This document shows, piece after piece, positions 10,055 to 20,238 of a stretch of DNA of 64,000 nucleotides (positions are counted from its first letter, which is position 1; each line of letters starts with the position of its first letter). Below the pieces are notes generated by a model. It was given only the letters and a program-made list of their open reading frames with translations. It had not been told where the DNA came from and did not search any database. Made by a program: the position numbers and the translations under genes. Origin of the DNA: Bartonella grahamii subsp. shimonis (lineage in GTDB: Bacteria; Pseudomonadota; Alphaproteobacteria; Rhizobiales; Rhizobiaceae); NCBI RefSeq assembly GCF_036327415.1, contig NZ_CP123961.1, positions 1 through 64,000 on the forward strand. Reading direction: 5' to 3'.

Positions 10055-10618
10055 TTGAATATAGCAATTATTTTGGGGTCTGTGCGCCAACCTTCATTAA
10101 CACGAACTTTAGCCAGTTATTTAGCAAATTGTCTCATGAAGCGGGGTGCATCACTTCATTGGGTTGATTTACGTGACACCCCCTTGCCGATGACAGACCC
10201 AGACTATCATCATCAGGTAGAGGCTAATCCAAGTGCTGCGGTTCGTCAGTTTGTAAAAACCATTGCAGCGGCTGATGGCGTTATTCTAGCAAGCCCCCTT
10301 TATCAAGGATCTTATTCGGGTGTTTTAAAAAACGCTCTTGATAATTTAAGCTATAATGCCTTTTTAAATAAACCTGTTGGGCTTATCTCTCATGGAAGTA
10401 CCGCCAAAAAATGTGCACAACCGTGTGAACATTTAGTGCCGGTGGTTCGCACACTTTATGGGTATGCACTCCAATGCCAAATCGCCTCTTCCAACGAAGA
10501 TTTTTCCTCAGATGATGAAGGTCGTACTTGGAAAGTTATAAGCGAAGAGGTACAAACGCGTTGTGAACGTCTTGCTGATGAAATGTGCACATTTTTAAAG
10601 CAACGAAGTGGGATTTAA
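10055..10618 (+). CDS. NADPH-dependent FMN reductase family protein
   Basis: The protein has 187 residues and a flavodoxin-like fold. The start MNIAIILGSVRQPSLTR carries the phosphate-binding loop (GSVRxxSxTR), and ILASPLYQGSYSGVLKNALD is the typical second flavin-binding motif of SsuE/ArsH-like reductases. It probably reduces FMN with NAD(P)H in the cytoplasm. The start is TTG at 10055, chosen because AGGAGA sits 6-11 bases upstream and no ATG fits near it. The length matches the family. It lies 18 bases upstream of the Rossmann-type gene at 10637 and is probably co-transcribed with it. The physiological substrate is not evident. Confidence 0.85.
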   Translation: MNIAIILGSVRQPSLTRTLASYLANCLMKRGASLHWVDLRDTPLPMTDPDYHHQVEANPSAAVRQFVKTIAAADGVILASPLYQGSYSGVLKNALDNLSYNAFLNKPVGLISHGSTAKKCAQPCEHLVPVVRTLYGYALQCQIASSNEDFSSDDEGRTWKVISEEVQTRCERLADEMCTFLKQRSGI

Positions 10619-10636
10619 AACAACGAGGGAAGGGGC

Positions 10637-11143
10637 ATGAAAAAAAGGATGTGCGGCTATCGTTATTTAGTGGTAGGCGGTACAGGAATGCTTGCCCCTT
10701 TGTGTCAATCACTAGAGCCAAAAGAAGTGATTATTGCTGCACGCTTTCTTTCAAATAAAGTCCAGTTTGAGGCATTACAAAAACAGCATATGTGCGTACC
10801 ATTGGACTATGATTGTGCAGCATCAAAGGCGCAATTTTTAGAAGCTGTAAGTCAATGGCGTGATCTAAAATATTGCATATTATGGATTCATTCGCCCGCC
10901 CATGCATTTTCTTGCGCATTAATTGAGCGATTGGCTCTTTTGCCCACACCACCATGTATTCTTCATATTTTTGGTTCCAACACGCATGATCAAATGATTA
11001 CCGATTGCGCGCGCAAAAACAAGGTTGATTTCATACCCATTCAATTAGGACAAAAAACAACGTCAAAAGGTTCACGATGGCTAACCCATCAGGAGATAAG
11101 CCAACAGATACTAGATGCCATAAAAAACCATATGAATAAATAA
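10637..11143 (+). CDS. short Rossmann-fold NAD(P)-binding protein
   Basis: The protein has 168 residues, with a dinucleotide-binding motif near the N-terminus (YLVVGGTGMLAPLCQSL, the GGTGML turn). It is shorter than a full short-chain dehydrogenase and lacks a clear YxxxK catalytic pair, so it is better called NAD(P)-binding than an enzyme. The ATG is preceded by GAGGGAAGGGG. It forms a probable two-gene operon with the flavin reductase and is followed by a long gene-free stretch. Confidence 0.75.
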   Translation: MKKRMCGYRYLVVGGTGMLAPLCQSLEPKEVIIAARFLSNKVQFEALQKQHMCVPLDYDCAASKAQFLEAVSQWRDLKYCILWIHSPAHAFSCALIERLALLPTPPCILHIFGSNTHDQMITDCARKNKVDFIPIQLGQKTTSKGSRWLTHQEISQQILDAIKNHMNK

Positions 11144-12104
11144 AACTTATGATCAATACCTATGCTTTGCAAAGAAGCAGGGGGCCCTCAATCTCCATCC
11201 ATACCCGAACATCTTCTTGAAACCCCATACTCTCTAAATCATAGGGACTTTAAAAACGAATAATTCCCTCCCTACCCCTAAAACAGCATCCCTATATCAA
11301 CAGCTCCAGAACCAAACGGTTTTACCCTTCTCACACGGGCTTATCCCCCTCTCACAGTTTATTATCTTTTATTACCTTCACGCGACTTATTCCCTTCTCA
11401 CGCGACTTATAAAGCATAATCTTATGGGGCGTTATGGTATAAAACTTACAACAGCAAATTATGTTTAGAATTTTTTATCTATTTTAAAACTAACCTCCCC
11501 CCCCACCTCAAAGAACGGAAGTTTTTACAGGACGTAAGGTTTCCACGAAAATCTTCTCTTTCTACAATCCCAATTTTAGTGGGTTTGACTTGACTTCCCA
11601 CGCATAGTCTTCCCTTAATAGTTATACCCGACAAGCTTTTTTAAGAAATTTCAACGCGCTCCTTAAAAAAACACTTAAACGTACCAAGAAAGCTTATATC
11701 AAAACAGAATTTTATAACATCATAGGATGATATATTATAAAAAACACCATACCAAAACCGAATGAGAATCAAACACCCTTACAGTCAGCGTGCAAAAAGC
11801 ACTCTCATATGGTAAGAATGATAAAAAAGTTGCACAATAAACTGAAAAGAAAAAACCAATAGAAAACACAATTAGCAAATATGGTTGCTTTAAATGCATT
11901 TTTACGCCAGAAAAGAAGAAAACGTAAAATAAAGAACCGTAAAACTTTCAAGCCATCAAGCTCAAAAAACAAGTGGTGAATTCAGCTAAATTTAAGGCCT
12001 TATAAGGAAAACTACTGATCATATACAAGATATACCAAAGATACGAAAACCTTCTCTCAATTTATACAAAAAGAGATCACCAGCTCTTTACAGCTCTTCA
12101 AATC
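11144..12104. other. non-coding stretch
   Basis: About 960 bases of AT-rich sequence with no supportable ORF and only short local repeats (CACGCGACTTAT-type at 11370-11410). Confidence 0.4.
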
Positions 12105-12169
12105 ATGAAATTTACAAAACCATCACCAATTAAATTTTTAAAAGCTAATCTTTTAAATAAATTGAGACA

Positions 12170-14140
12170 AAACGCTTCACCTCCCCTCACATCCAACCTT
12201 TTCCCTCATCCTCCACATACACCTTCCCCACCACAAAACTCCCCCCCTCACTATTTCAATCTTAACGCCCTCCACACTCCAGCCTTCACGGCTTCCATTG
12301 GCGCCCTCTTCTCCCCAAGTGCCCCACAACCAACACGGCTTTTCACCACCCCCCACGTCCTTGCCTTTTACAGTTCCACGTTTTTACGATTTTGCAAATT
12401 CACAGAAAACAAGCAAACTTCCAATAAACAACCCCTTTGAAACCTATCACCAGCCTATTACAAGCTTATCACAAACCTATTACAAGCCTATTAATGGGCA
12501 TCAGCCTTTTTCACAAAAAACGCCCCTATTCCAATGAGGCATTCCACACTCCAGCCTTCACGCTTTCATTGGCGCCCTCTTCTCCCCAAGTGCCCCACAA
12601 CCGTCACAGCTCTTGAACATTCCCACTTCCTAGCCTTTTACAGTTCCACGTTTTTACGATTTTGCAAATTCACAGAAAACAAGCAAACTTCCAATAAACA
12701 ACCCCTTTGAAATCTATCACCAGCCTATTACAAGCTTATTACAAACCTATTAATGGGCATCAGCCCTTTTCACACAGAGATAGCGTAAAATGAGAAAAAC
12801 AGTTGATACCCTCCTCCCAAGCTATGAAGCAATGGCATGATCTAAAAACTTATGCCCCCCATGACATGAGTGCTAAACGCGCTTTTTCAGCGCTGCATTT
12901 AATTGTTTCGTAACTTTGTAATACGATATCAAACGCTTGATAAAAGAAATATACAGTGCCACACCTGCACTTTATTTTCCTTATCTTTTCAACGCCATTC
13001 CACATACACCTTCCCCACCACAAAACGCCCCTATTCCAATGAGGCATTCCACACTCCAAGCTTCACGCTTTCATTGGCGCCCTTTTCTCCCCAAGTGCCC
13101 CACAACCAACACGGCTTTTCACCACCCCCACTTCCTAGCCTTTACAGTTCCACGTTTTTACGATTTTGCAAATCCACAGAAAACAAGCAAACTTCCAATA
13201 AACAACCCCTTTGAAATCTATCACCAGCCTATCACAAGCTTATTACAAACCTATTAATGGGCATCAACCCTTTTCACACAGAGATAGCGTAAAATGAGAA
13301 AAACAGTTGATACCCTCTTCCCAAGCTATGATCCCAAGCTATGAAGCAATGGCATGATCTAAAAACTTATGCCCCCCATGACATGAGTGCTAAACGCGCT
13401 TTTTCAGCGCTGCGTTTAATTGTTTCGTAACTTTGTAATACGATATCAAACGCTTGATAAAAGAAATATACAGTGCCACACCTGCGCTTTATTTTCCTTA
13501 TCTTTTCAACGCCATTCCACATACACCTTCCCCACCACAAAACGCCCCTATTCCAAAGAGGCATTTCACACTCCAAGCTTCACGGCTTCCATTGGCGCCC
13601 TTTTCTTCCCAAGTGCCCCACAACCGTCACAGCTTTTCACCCCCCCACTTCCTTGCCTTTACAGTTCCACGTTTTTACGATTTTACAAATTCACAGAAAA
13701 CAAGCAAACTTCCAATAAACAACCCCTTTGAAACCTATCACAAGCTTATTACAAACCTATTACAAGCCTATTGCCAGCCTATTAATGGGCATCAGCCTTT
13801 TTCACAAAACGCCCCTATTCCAAAGAGGCATTTCACACTCCAAGCTTCACGGCTTCCATTGGCGCCCTTTTCTTCCCAAGTGCCCCACAACCGTCACAGC
13901 TCTTGAACATTCCCACTTCCTAGCCTTTTACAGTTCCACGTTTTTACGATTTTGCAAATTCACAGAAAACAAGCAAACTTCCAATAAACAACCCCTTTGA
14001 AACCTATTACAAGCATATCACAAGCCTATTAATGGGCATCAGCCTTTTTCACACAGAGATAGCGTAAAATGAGAAAAACAGTTGATACCCTCTTCCCAAG
14101 CTATGATCCCAAGCTATGAAGCAATGCCATGATCTAAAAA
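12170..14140. repeat. complex repeat array carrying broken module A ends
   Basis: Blocks such as TTCCACGTTTTTACGATTTT plus CAAACTTCCAATAAACAACC recur at about 12377, 12643, 13150, 13668 and 13935. A larger unit of about 517 bp (12840-13360 and 13357-13880) also includes a module A tail on the minus strand (TTGATAAAAGAAATATACAG with the following basic helix). Proline-rich plus-strand ORFs in the array are frame accidents. Small CCTATTACAAGC repeats vary in number between units. Confidence 0.85.
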
Positions 14141-14164
14141 CTTATGCCCCCCATGACATGAGTG

Positions 14165-14341
14165 CTACACCCGCTTTTTCAGCGCTGCATTTAATTGTTT
14201 CGTAACTTTGTAATACGATATCAAACGCTTGATAAAAGAAATATACAGTGCCACAATGGGTATTGTTAAGAACAAATCAAAAACACCCCCCAGCAAGATC
14301 ATTAAAACCGCTGTAGCAACTGCCGCCATTTCGTAATGCAT
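14165..14341 (-). CDS. module A-only membrane peptide (58 aa)
   Basis: This short frame starts MHYEMAAVATAVLMILLGGV, crosses the membrane once or twice, and ends ISFIKRLISYYKVTKQLNAA followed by LKKRV and a stop. Its first 45 or so codons are identical to those of the A-B gene at 14388-14930, including the upstream TTATCCCCTTCTC ribosome-binding region. It then diverges into a different basic tail. It resembles the A-only gene at 20621-20818. It could be a real minimal member or a truncated tandem copy. Confidence 0.5.
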   Translation of the reverse strand: MHYEMAAVATAVLMILLGGVFDLFLTIPIVALYISFIKRLISYYKVTKQLNAALKKRV

Positions 14342-14387
14342 TTTATCCCCTTCTCTTTATAAATTGATTTGTGTGGTATAAATTGAT

Positions 14388-14930
14388 TTATTGGGTTGCT
14401 TCAGTCACTTCTTCCAATTGCTGAATTTTCTTTTTCAACCGAGAGGTTAAAATTTCACGAAGGATCACAACAACAGGAATCGTTGCAAAAATAGATACAG
14501 ATAAAAAAAACCAGAAAAACAAGAGAATGACAATATACATAAATCTGCTCTCATCTATCTCATCTATCCCTTTAAAGAAAATCACATAGACATAAACTTT
14601 GAAAAACATAATGATGAAAGAGAGGCATGCGTGGATGATATAATCTTTGCGTGAAAAAGCGAGCCATTTTTTTAATGAATGGGAACTTATTTTTGTGTTC
14701 AGTGCTAAGTTTTGCTGCACGATCTCTTTGAGGCTTTTTTCAGAGAAACAAAAATGCTGCGGCTGTTCTTTCATCAAACGTCTTTGTTTTTTCACTCTGT
14801 AATAGAGCCTCAAACGCTTGATAAAAGAAATATACAGTGCCACAATGGGTATTGTTAAGAACAAATCAAAAACACCCCCCAGCAAGATCATTAAAACCGC
14901 TGTAGCAACTGCCGCCATTTCGTAATGCAT
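14388..14930 (-). CDS. A-B fusion membrane protein (tandem copy 2)
   Basis: The protein has 180 residues. Module A is about 1-60 (MHYEMAAVATAVLMILLGGV, then YISFIKRLRLYYRVKKQRRL). Module B is about 75-180 (ALNTKISSHSLKKWLAFSRK, DYIIHACLSFIIMFFK, a second membrane region, then SRLKKKIQQLEEVTEATQ). From about residue 40 onward it is identical to the 14977-15537 product; only the first membrane segment differs. The two genes are a 589-bp tandem duplication. The ribosome-binding region is AGAAGGGGATAAA. The function is unknown. Confidence 0.7.
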   Translation of the reverse strand: MHYEMAAVATAVLMILLGGVFDLFLTIPIVALYISFIKRLRLYYRVKKQRRLMKEQPQHFCFSEKSLKEIVQQNLALNTKISSHSLKKWLAFSRKDYIIHACLSFIIMFFKVYVYVIFFKGIDEIDESRFMYIVILLFFWFFLSVSIFATIPVVVILREILTSRLKKKIQQLEEVTEATQ

Positions 14931-14976
14931 TTTATCCCCTTCTCTTTATAAATTGATTTGTGTGGTATAAATTGAT

Positions 14977-15537
14977 TTATTGGGTTGCTTCAGTCACTTC
15001 TTCCAATTGCTGAATTTTCTTTTTCAACCGAGAGGTTAAAATTTCACGAAGGATCACAACAACAGGAATCGTTGCAAAAATAGATACAGATAAAAAAAAC
15101 CAGAAAAACAAGAGAATGACAATATACATAAATCTGCTCTCATCTATCTCATCTATCCCTTTAAAGAAAATCACATAGACATAAACTTTGAAAAACATAA
15201 TGATGAAAGAGAGGCATGCGTGGATGATATAATCTTTGCGTGAAAAAGCGAGCCATTTTTTTAATGAATGGGAACTTATTTTTGTGTTCAGTGCTAAGTT
15301 TTGCTGCACGATCTCTTTGAGGCTTTTTTCAGAGAAACAAAAATGCTGCGGCTGTTCTTTCATCAAACGTCTTTGTTTTTTCACTCTGTAATAGAGCCTC
15401 AAACGCTTGATTAAAGAATAATAAGGCGCCACAATAATCATATTCACGAAAATGGCAAAAACTGTAACTGCATTTAGAAGAAAACATCCAACCGGCAGAA
15501 ACAAAATAAAAACCGCAGCCTCACTCCTCATAGCCAT
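14977..15537 (-). CDS. A-B fusion membrane protein (tandem copy 1)
   Basis: The protein has 186 residues with its own first membrane segment (MAMRSEAAVFILFLPVGCFL and a following hydrophobic stretch). It then shares KRLRLYYRVKKQRRLMKEQP and the whole B module with the 14388-14930 product. The stop of the upstream B gene (15542) lies 4 bases away, so translation may be coupled. The exchange of only the N-terminal membrane segment between two otherwise identical genes is a clear sign of module recombination. Confidence 0.7.
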   Translation of the reverse strand: MAMRSEAAVFILFLPVGCFLLNAVTVFAIFVNMIIVAPYYSLIKRLRLYYRVKKQRRLMKEQPQHFCFSEKSLKEIVQQNLALNTKISSHSLKKWLAFSRKDYIIHACLSFIIMFFKVYVYVIFFKGIDEIDESRFMYIVILLFFWFFLSVSIFATIPVVVILREILTSRLKKKIQQLEEVTEATQ

Positions 15538-15541
15538 AACC

Positions 15542-15916
15542 TCATTGAATAATCTCTCGCTGCTTTATTTCTTCTTTCAGTTTTTTCTTTATTTTTTTCA
15601 ATTTGCGCTCTTTAAAACGACGAAGTCCCCAAAGGATCGGAAGCGGTGTGAGAAGACAAAACCAAATCAACACCGGTAAAAGAAAAATAAGAGAACCAAT
15701 CCCCTCCCATCTTGTCCATTGCAACGGCTGTCCCAGAGATTTTGCACCCGCAGGAACTTCCAAAGCCATCATGATAAAGCATGTGCAAACCATGATGAAA
15801 AATGATCGGCCTATCATTTGATACTTTTCCATCCCTTTACACCTTTCCACTGAAAGCACCATAAATTTTTTGAATGAAAAGAAAGACTCTTCAAATGTTA
15901 CATTTTTCTCCTGCAT
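15542..15916 (-). CDS. module B membrane protein
   Basis: The protein has 124 residues. The N-terminus is polar with the family helix (ESFFSFKKFMVLSVERCKGM). Two membrane segments follow (FFIMVCTCFIMMALEV and IGSLIFLLPVLIWFCLLTPL). The C-terminus is very basic (FKERKLKKIKKKLKEEIKQR). A GAGGGGATCA ribosome-binding sequence lies before the ATG. It is the first gene of the B, A-B, A-B, A string at 15916-14165. Confidence 0.65.
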   Translation of the reverse strand: MQEKNVTFEESFFSFKKFMVLSVERCKGMEKYQMIGRSFFIMVCTCFIMMALEVPAGAKSLGQPLQWTRWEGIGSLIFLLPVLIWFCLLTPLPILWGLRRFKERKLKKIKKKLKEEIKQREIIQ

Positions 15917-16003
15917 TGATCCCCTCTGCTTTTATACGGCACGTTCTTTACGCGCCATTTTAAGGTTTAAGCTCTTTTTAATTTATCTAAACTCTTTATT
16001 TTC

Positions 16004-17155
16004 TCAATAAATTTTTTCCTCAATCCTAATTTCTACATCCATATATTCTAACTCCCCATCCTTTATGTAAAGAATATCGGGACGATAGTTTTTTCCATCA
16101 ACCTTACAAATCGCGTCCTTTTCGTAAACGAAATATCCCCGTTGCCTTAATTCTTCTCTTTTTTCCTCGATCAATTTTTCATAAGAATCTCTTCTTCTAT
16201 TACACAAACTGGGATCTGTAGCTCTAAAATATTCATAGCTCTCCACTTCCATGGAAAAATCCTTTGCCGTTTGTTGAAGCAAATCGTAACTGGGTTGCTT
16301 TGTCTTTTTCACGGCTTGAGCAATCACCATCGCGCGTTCCAGATGCTCCTCTTCGATACTTGTCTCAAAGCCCAGCTTCTCACCTTCCATAAAGCTTTTG
16401 TGATAAGCGTGTAAGGTTTCAACATCACCCATCAAAGCCAGAGCTGCAAGATAGCGCAGCGAATAAGAAGTCAACTGAGGGACTACAATTTTGTTTTCCC
16501 AAGGCAGGATGCAATATTGAGAGCGAAGCATGTTGCCAAGATCAACATCTGTCATTGCCTTTTCTAAAGCTTTCTCGAGTGCACAGCGTAAATGTCCAAC
16601 ACTTACCTTTTCTTCAAAAATTTCCAACCCCTTTACATCAAAACTCAATTCGAGAGCAATCAAGCCTCCAGAATTATAAGGGTCTATCGTTTGGCAAGCC
16701 GCCGCATGGATACCAGAGCCCACCGCAATTGCAAAATCAAATTGCGGATACCCCTTCTCATCATTATAAAGAAACTGTACTTCACGATCTGGTAAATAAT
16801 AGGTGGCCAAATGGTCTCCTTTCTCTTCAATTTTCACCCTCCACCCCAAGCTTTTTAACAGCGCCGTTGCACTTTCCATCGTTAAGATTTCCTCATCAGA
16901 AAGAGAAAAAGCTTTTTCATCAGATAACGGCTTAATCATCGGCATTTCCCCACTAGACGGCTCAAAAGCGATAGGTTGTTTAAGCACGCGCCTTAGTTCT
17001 TTTGTCACTTGGCAATACAGTCTCACTCGCTTGAAAGTAGAGTAATACAATGCCCCAATAAACATCGTGACCACAGCAGAAAGCAGCGTGAAGAACGTCA
17101 AGTTCACACCCCATGAGAATATAACAATAATATCTATCATTTTAAGATCTATCAT
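16004..17155 (-). CDS. module A membrane protein fused to soluble C domain
   Basis: The protein has 383 residues and is a paralogue of the 2135-3304 product. ATG 17155 is preceded by GGGAGGGGGAAA and is preferred over an open extension upstream. Module A covers about 1-65 (membrane segment, then FKRVRLYCQVTKELRRVLKQ). The C domain opens LTMESATALLKSLGWRVKIE and contains DREVQFLYN and ALEKAL. It ends with the helix YEKLIEEKREELRQRGYFVY and RPDILYIKDGELEYMDVEIR. The last element fits the strand pattern of PD-(D/E)XK nucleases, with EIR where the motif has ExK. This is a structural guess, not a demonstrated activity. Confidence 0.75.
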   Translation of the reverse strand: MIDLKMIDIIVIFSWGVNLTFFTLLSAVVTMFIGALYYSTFKRVRLYCQVTKELRRVLKQPIAFEPSSGEMPMIKPLSDEKAFSLSDEEILTMESATALLKSLGWRVKIEEKGDHLATYYLPDREVQFLYNDEKGYPQFDFAIAVGSGIHAAACQTIDPYNSGGLIALELSFDVKGLEIFEEKVSVGHLRCALEKALEKAMTDVDLGNMLRSQYCILPWENKIVVPQLTSYSLRYLAALALMGDVETLHAYHKSFMEGEKLGFETSIEEEHLERAMVIAQAVKKTKQPSYDLLQQTAKDFSMEVESYEYFRATDPSLCNRRRDSYEKLIEEKREELRQRGYFVYEKDAICKVDGKNYRPDILYIKDGELEYMDVEIRIEEKIY

Positions 17156-17168
17156 TTTCCCCCTCCCT

Positions 17169-17537
17169 TCACGCGCTTTTTTGTTGAGAAGCGGCTTTGC
17201 TCCGCTGCCAGATTGCTTGCTCCAACTTATCGATCTTTTTTTCCAACAAAACTGTGAAGATGATACGAACCAAAAAAGCAACAGCAACGAGGATAAATAT
17301 CAAAAGAAACTCGAATATAAACTGCAGGATGAAAAAGAAAGCAATCACGATATTCCCTTCCCACTCTGTCAACTTAAACTCAAGCAACATTGGTACGAAG
17401 GGAACCGTTCTAAAAACTGAAATAATAAAAGCAATGCAAAAGATAACTTTATAATTTTTGCGTGTCAGAAACGCTTCTTCGAGCGCAAAAGACCGCGGTT
17501 TTTCATCTAATGATGCGTTTTTTCCATTGCCCCTCAT
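17169..17537 (-). CDS. module B membrane protein
   Basis: The protein has 122 residues. It begins MRGNGKNASLDEKPRSFALE, then EEAFLTRKNYKVIFCIAFII leads into membrane segment 1. After a second membrane region, LLEKKIDKLEQAIWQRSKAA forms the terminal helix. It ends 13 bases before the A-C gene at 17155, the same B then A-C order as at 3694-2135. Two further copies of this gene lie upstream. Confidence 0.7.
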   Translation of the reverse strand: MRGNGKNASLDEKPRSFALEEAFLTRKNYKVIFCIAFIISVFRTVPFVPMLLEFKLTEWEGNIVIAFFFILQFIFEFLLIFILVAVAFLVRIIFTVLLEKKIDKLEQAIWQRSKAASQQKSA

Positions 17538-17599
17538 TTTTTATCCCTCATTTGTCTCAATTTTCAAGTCATTTTCATGAACCGAAGCTTTCGTCCTCA

Positions 17600-17770
17600 C
17601 AATGAATTCAATTCATCAATATCAAGCGCTTGTATCCCTCATCTTTTATGAAAACAATATCAGAGTTGCATCAGAGCTACATTTTTTTCCATCAACTTCA
17701 AACATCACACTAAGAGAAGTGCTTCTACAACGCATAAGAATATATAAAGACCCGTATTCATTTTCCCCCT
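17600..17770 (-). pseudogene. truncated 3' remnant of a C-domain gene
   Basis: The minus strand still shows text related to the end of the C domain (VDGK...DATLIL, compare VDGKNYRPDILYIKDG in the intact gene), but it is short and broken by stops. Near-identical remnants lie at 18190-18360 and 18780-18900, always just downstream of a module B copy. Confidence 0.5.
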
Positions 17771-17774
17771 CCCT

Positions 17775-18131
17775 TCATGCGCTTTTTTGTTGAGAAGCGA
17801 CTTTTCTCCGCTGCCAGATTGCTTGCTCCAACTTATTGATCTTTTTTTCCAACAAAACTGTGAAGATGATACGAACCAAAAAAGCAACAGGAATGAGCAC
17901 AAAAATAAGCGTTAATATAAAACCCAATATTAATATTAAAATGAACAGGATATAATTCCACCACTCTGTCAAATCCCACTCAAAAAATATAAAGAGTGCC
18001 ACTTTAAAAGCGCTAATAATAAAAGCAATGCAAAAGATAACTTTATAATTTTTGCTTGTCAGAAATGCTTCTTCGAGCGCAAAAGACCGCAGTTCTTCAT
18101 CTAATGATGCGTTTTTTCCATTGCCCCTCAT
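17775..18131 (-). CDS. module B membrane protein (tandem copy)
   Basis: The protein has 118 residues. It is nearly identical to the 17169-17537 product at both ends (MRGNGKNASLDEELRSFALE; LLEKKINKLEQAIWQRRKVA) but has a different membrane core (WDLTEWWNYILFILILILGF). It belongs to a tandem series with a period of about 595-605 bp. The segment between conserved ends looks recombined. Confidence 0.65.
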   Translation of the reverse strand: MRGNGKNASLDEELRSFALEEAFLTSKNYKVIFCIAFIISAFKVALFIFFEWDLTEWWNYILFILILILGFILTLIFVLIPVAFLVRIIFTVLLEKKINKLEQAIWQRRKVASQQKSA

Positions 18132-18189
18132 TTTTTATCCCTCATTTGTCTCAATTTTCAAGTCATTTTCATGAACCGAAGCTTTCGTC

Positions 18190-18360
18190 CTCACAATGAA
18201 TTCAATTCATCAATATCAAGCGCTTGTATCCCTCATCTTTTATGAAAACAATATCAGAGTTGCATCAGAGCTACATTTTTCCATCAACTTCAAACATCAC
18301 ACTAAGAGAAGTGCTTCTACAACGCATAAGAATATATAAAGACCCGTATTCATTTTCTGC
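18190..18360 (-). pseudogene. second truncated C-domain remnant
   Basis: Almost identical to 17600-17770 and located at the same place relative to the next module B copy. No intact frame. Confidence 0.5.
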
Positions 18361-18367
18361 CCTCCCT

Positions 18368-18722
18368 TCATGCGCTTTTTTGTTGAGAAGCGACTTTTCT
18401 CCGCTGCCAGATTGCTTGCTCCAACTTATTGATCTTTTTTTCCAACAAAACTGTGAAGATGATACGAACCCCAAAGGCAACAGGGATGAACAAAAAAATA
18501 AGCGTTAATATAAAACCCAATATTAATATTAAAATGAACAGGATATAATTCCACCACTCTGTCAAATCCCACTCAAAAAATATAAAGAGTGCCACTTTAA
18601 AAGCGCTAATAATAAAAGCAATGCAAGATAACTTTATAATTTTTTCTTGTTAGAAACGCTTCTTCGAGCGCAAAAGACCGCGGTTTTTCATCTAATGATG
18701 CGTTTTTTCCATTGCCCCTCAT
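18368..18722 (-). pseudogene. frameshifted module B copy
   Basis: This is the third tandem copy of the 17775-18131 gene. A deletion near 18625 (GCAATGCAAGATAAC against GCAATGCAAAAGATAAC) and a changed codon in the conserved KNYKVIFCIAF stretch break the frame. Only the last 75 or so codons remain open. Confidence 0.7.
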
Positions 18723-18779
18723 TTTTTATCCCTCATTTGTCTCAATTTTCAAGTCATTTTCATGAACCGAAGCTTTCGT

Positions 18780-20080
18780 CCTCACAATGAATTCAATTCA
18801 TCAATATCAAGCGCTTGTATCCCTCATCTTTTATGAAAACAATATCAGAGTTGCATCAGAGCTACATTTTTTTCCATCAACTTCAAACATCATGTTTTTA
18901 TCACTTACAGTGTATCCCCTGTTGTCTTAAGGCTTCTTTTTTCTCTTCGATTAAACTTTCATAAGAATATCTTCTTCTATTGCACAAATTTGAGTCTCTG
19001 GCTCTAAAATTCTAATCGCTGCTCTTTTTATTTCCAAGAGATAAGCCTCTTTCCAAAGAGGTGCAAAGAAAATCGTAACGAAGTTGCTTTGTCTTTATGA
19101 CGACTTGAACCATCAGCAAAGCCGGCCCAAATAGATTTTTTTGATATTTTTTTCAAAGCCCAAACTTTCATCTTCCATAAAGCTTTTGTGAGAAGATAGT
19201 TTTAACATCAGCCCTCAATGCCCAAGCCCCAAGGGTGCACATCAAAGAAGAAGCTACTCAGATATCATAATTTCCTTTTTCCAAAATGGCGCCCCCATAT
19301 TGAAAGCCAAGCACGTTACCAAGATCAACCTCGTTCATCGCCCTTATCTAAAGCTTCCTCAAGCATACGGCGTAAACGCCGAGCGCTTACCTTTGCCTCG
19401 AAACTCAGCCCTCAATGCCCAAGCCCCAAGGGTGCACATCAAAGAAGAAGCTACTCAGATATCATAATTTCCTTTTTCCAAAATGGCGCCCCCATATTGA
19501 AAGCCAAGCACGTTACCAAGATCAACCTCGTTCATCGCCCTTATCTAAAGCTTCCTCAAGCATACGGCGTAAACGCCGAGCGCTTACCTTTGCCTCGAAA
19601 CTCAGCCCTCAATGCCCAAGCCCCAAAATGATAAGGATTAATTATTTGGCAAACCGCAGCATGTATATCAGCACCTCCCACAATTCCATAATCAAATTGC
19701 ACAAAACCTTTTTCATCCAGATAGAGAAACTATCCTTCGGTCTCGTAAATAAATAGATATCCCCCTTTTCTTTCAATTTCACCCTCCGACCCAAGCTCTT
19801 TAAAAGCGCCGTTGCACTTTCCATGGGGCAAAACCTGTTGATCAAAAACTTTGGCTTTTAGCTCACCTTCTTCATGCGCCTTGCTTCTCCATTTTCTCGA
19901 AAATGGGCTCGTTTTTCCCGAGCACCGCGGCCTCATCTTTGCTTTAAGTATAGATTTTTCGCCCTCAATATCGCTTGGTAAGACACATTTTTTGATAAAA
20001 GAAAAATAAGTTACAAGATTTTCTCTCTTAAAGAGAACACCAACAACAAGGAAAGCCCAAGAGCAGCCTCTCTTCACTTT
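18780..20080 (-). pseudogene. decayed C-domain gene with internal tandem duplication
   Basis: The minus strand carries scattered pieces of the A-C gene: the EEKKEALRQQG-like helix near 18940, the CNRRR-like stretch near 18980, MESATALLKSLGRRVKLKEK near 19790-19845, and DREVQF-like text near 19740. They lie in several frames with many stops. A 197-bp segment is duplicated in tandem (19218 and 19415 onwards). It is clearly a dead paralogue of 16004-17155. Confidence 0.7.
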
Positions 20081-20238
20081 CCCCCTTACCGCTCAAGAAA
20101 GAGCCCCTCTCAAAAAAAAGCCACTATTCTTTTCAAAACACACGACACAAATACAAAAAAAACATAAAACGAGAAATGCATCCCATGCTCCTTAATGAAC
20201 ACGCCAAAGGCAAGACTTATGACAATAAAAGCCTCTCT

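Noticed and set aside
12105..14000. Proline-rich plus-strand ORFs
   Set aside because: They lie in duplicated non-coding text, end and shift with every unit, and overlap module A relics on the other strand.
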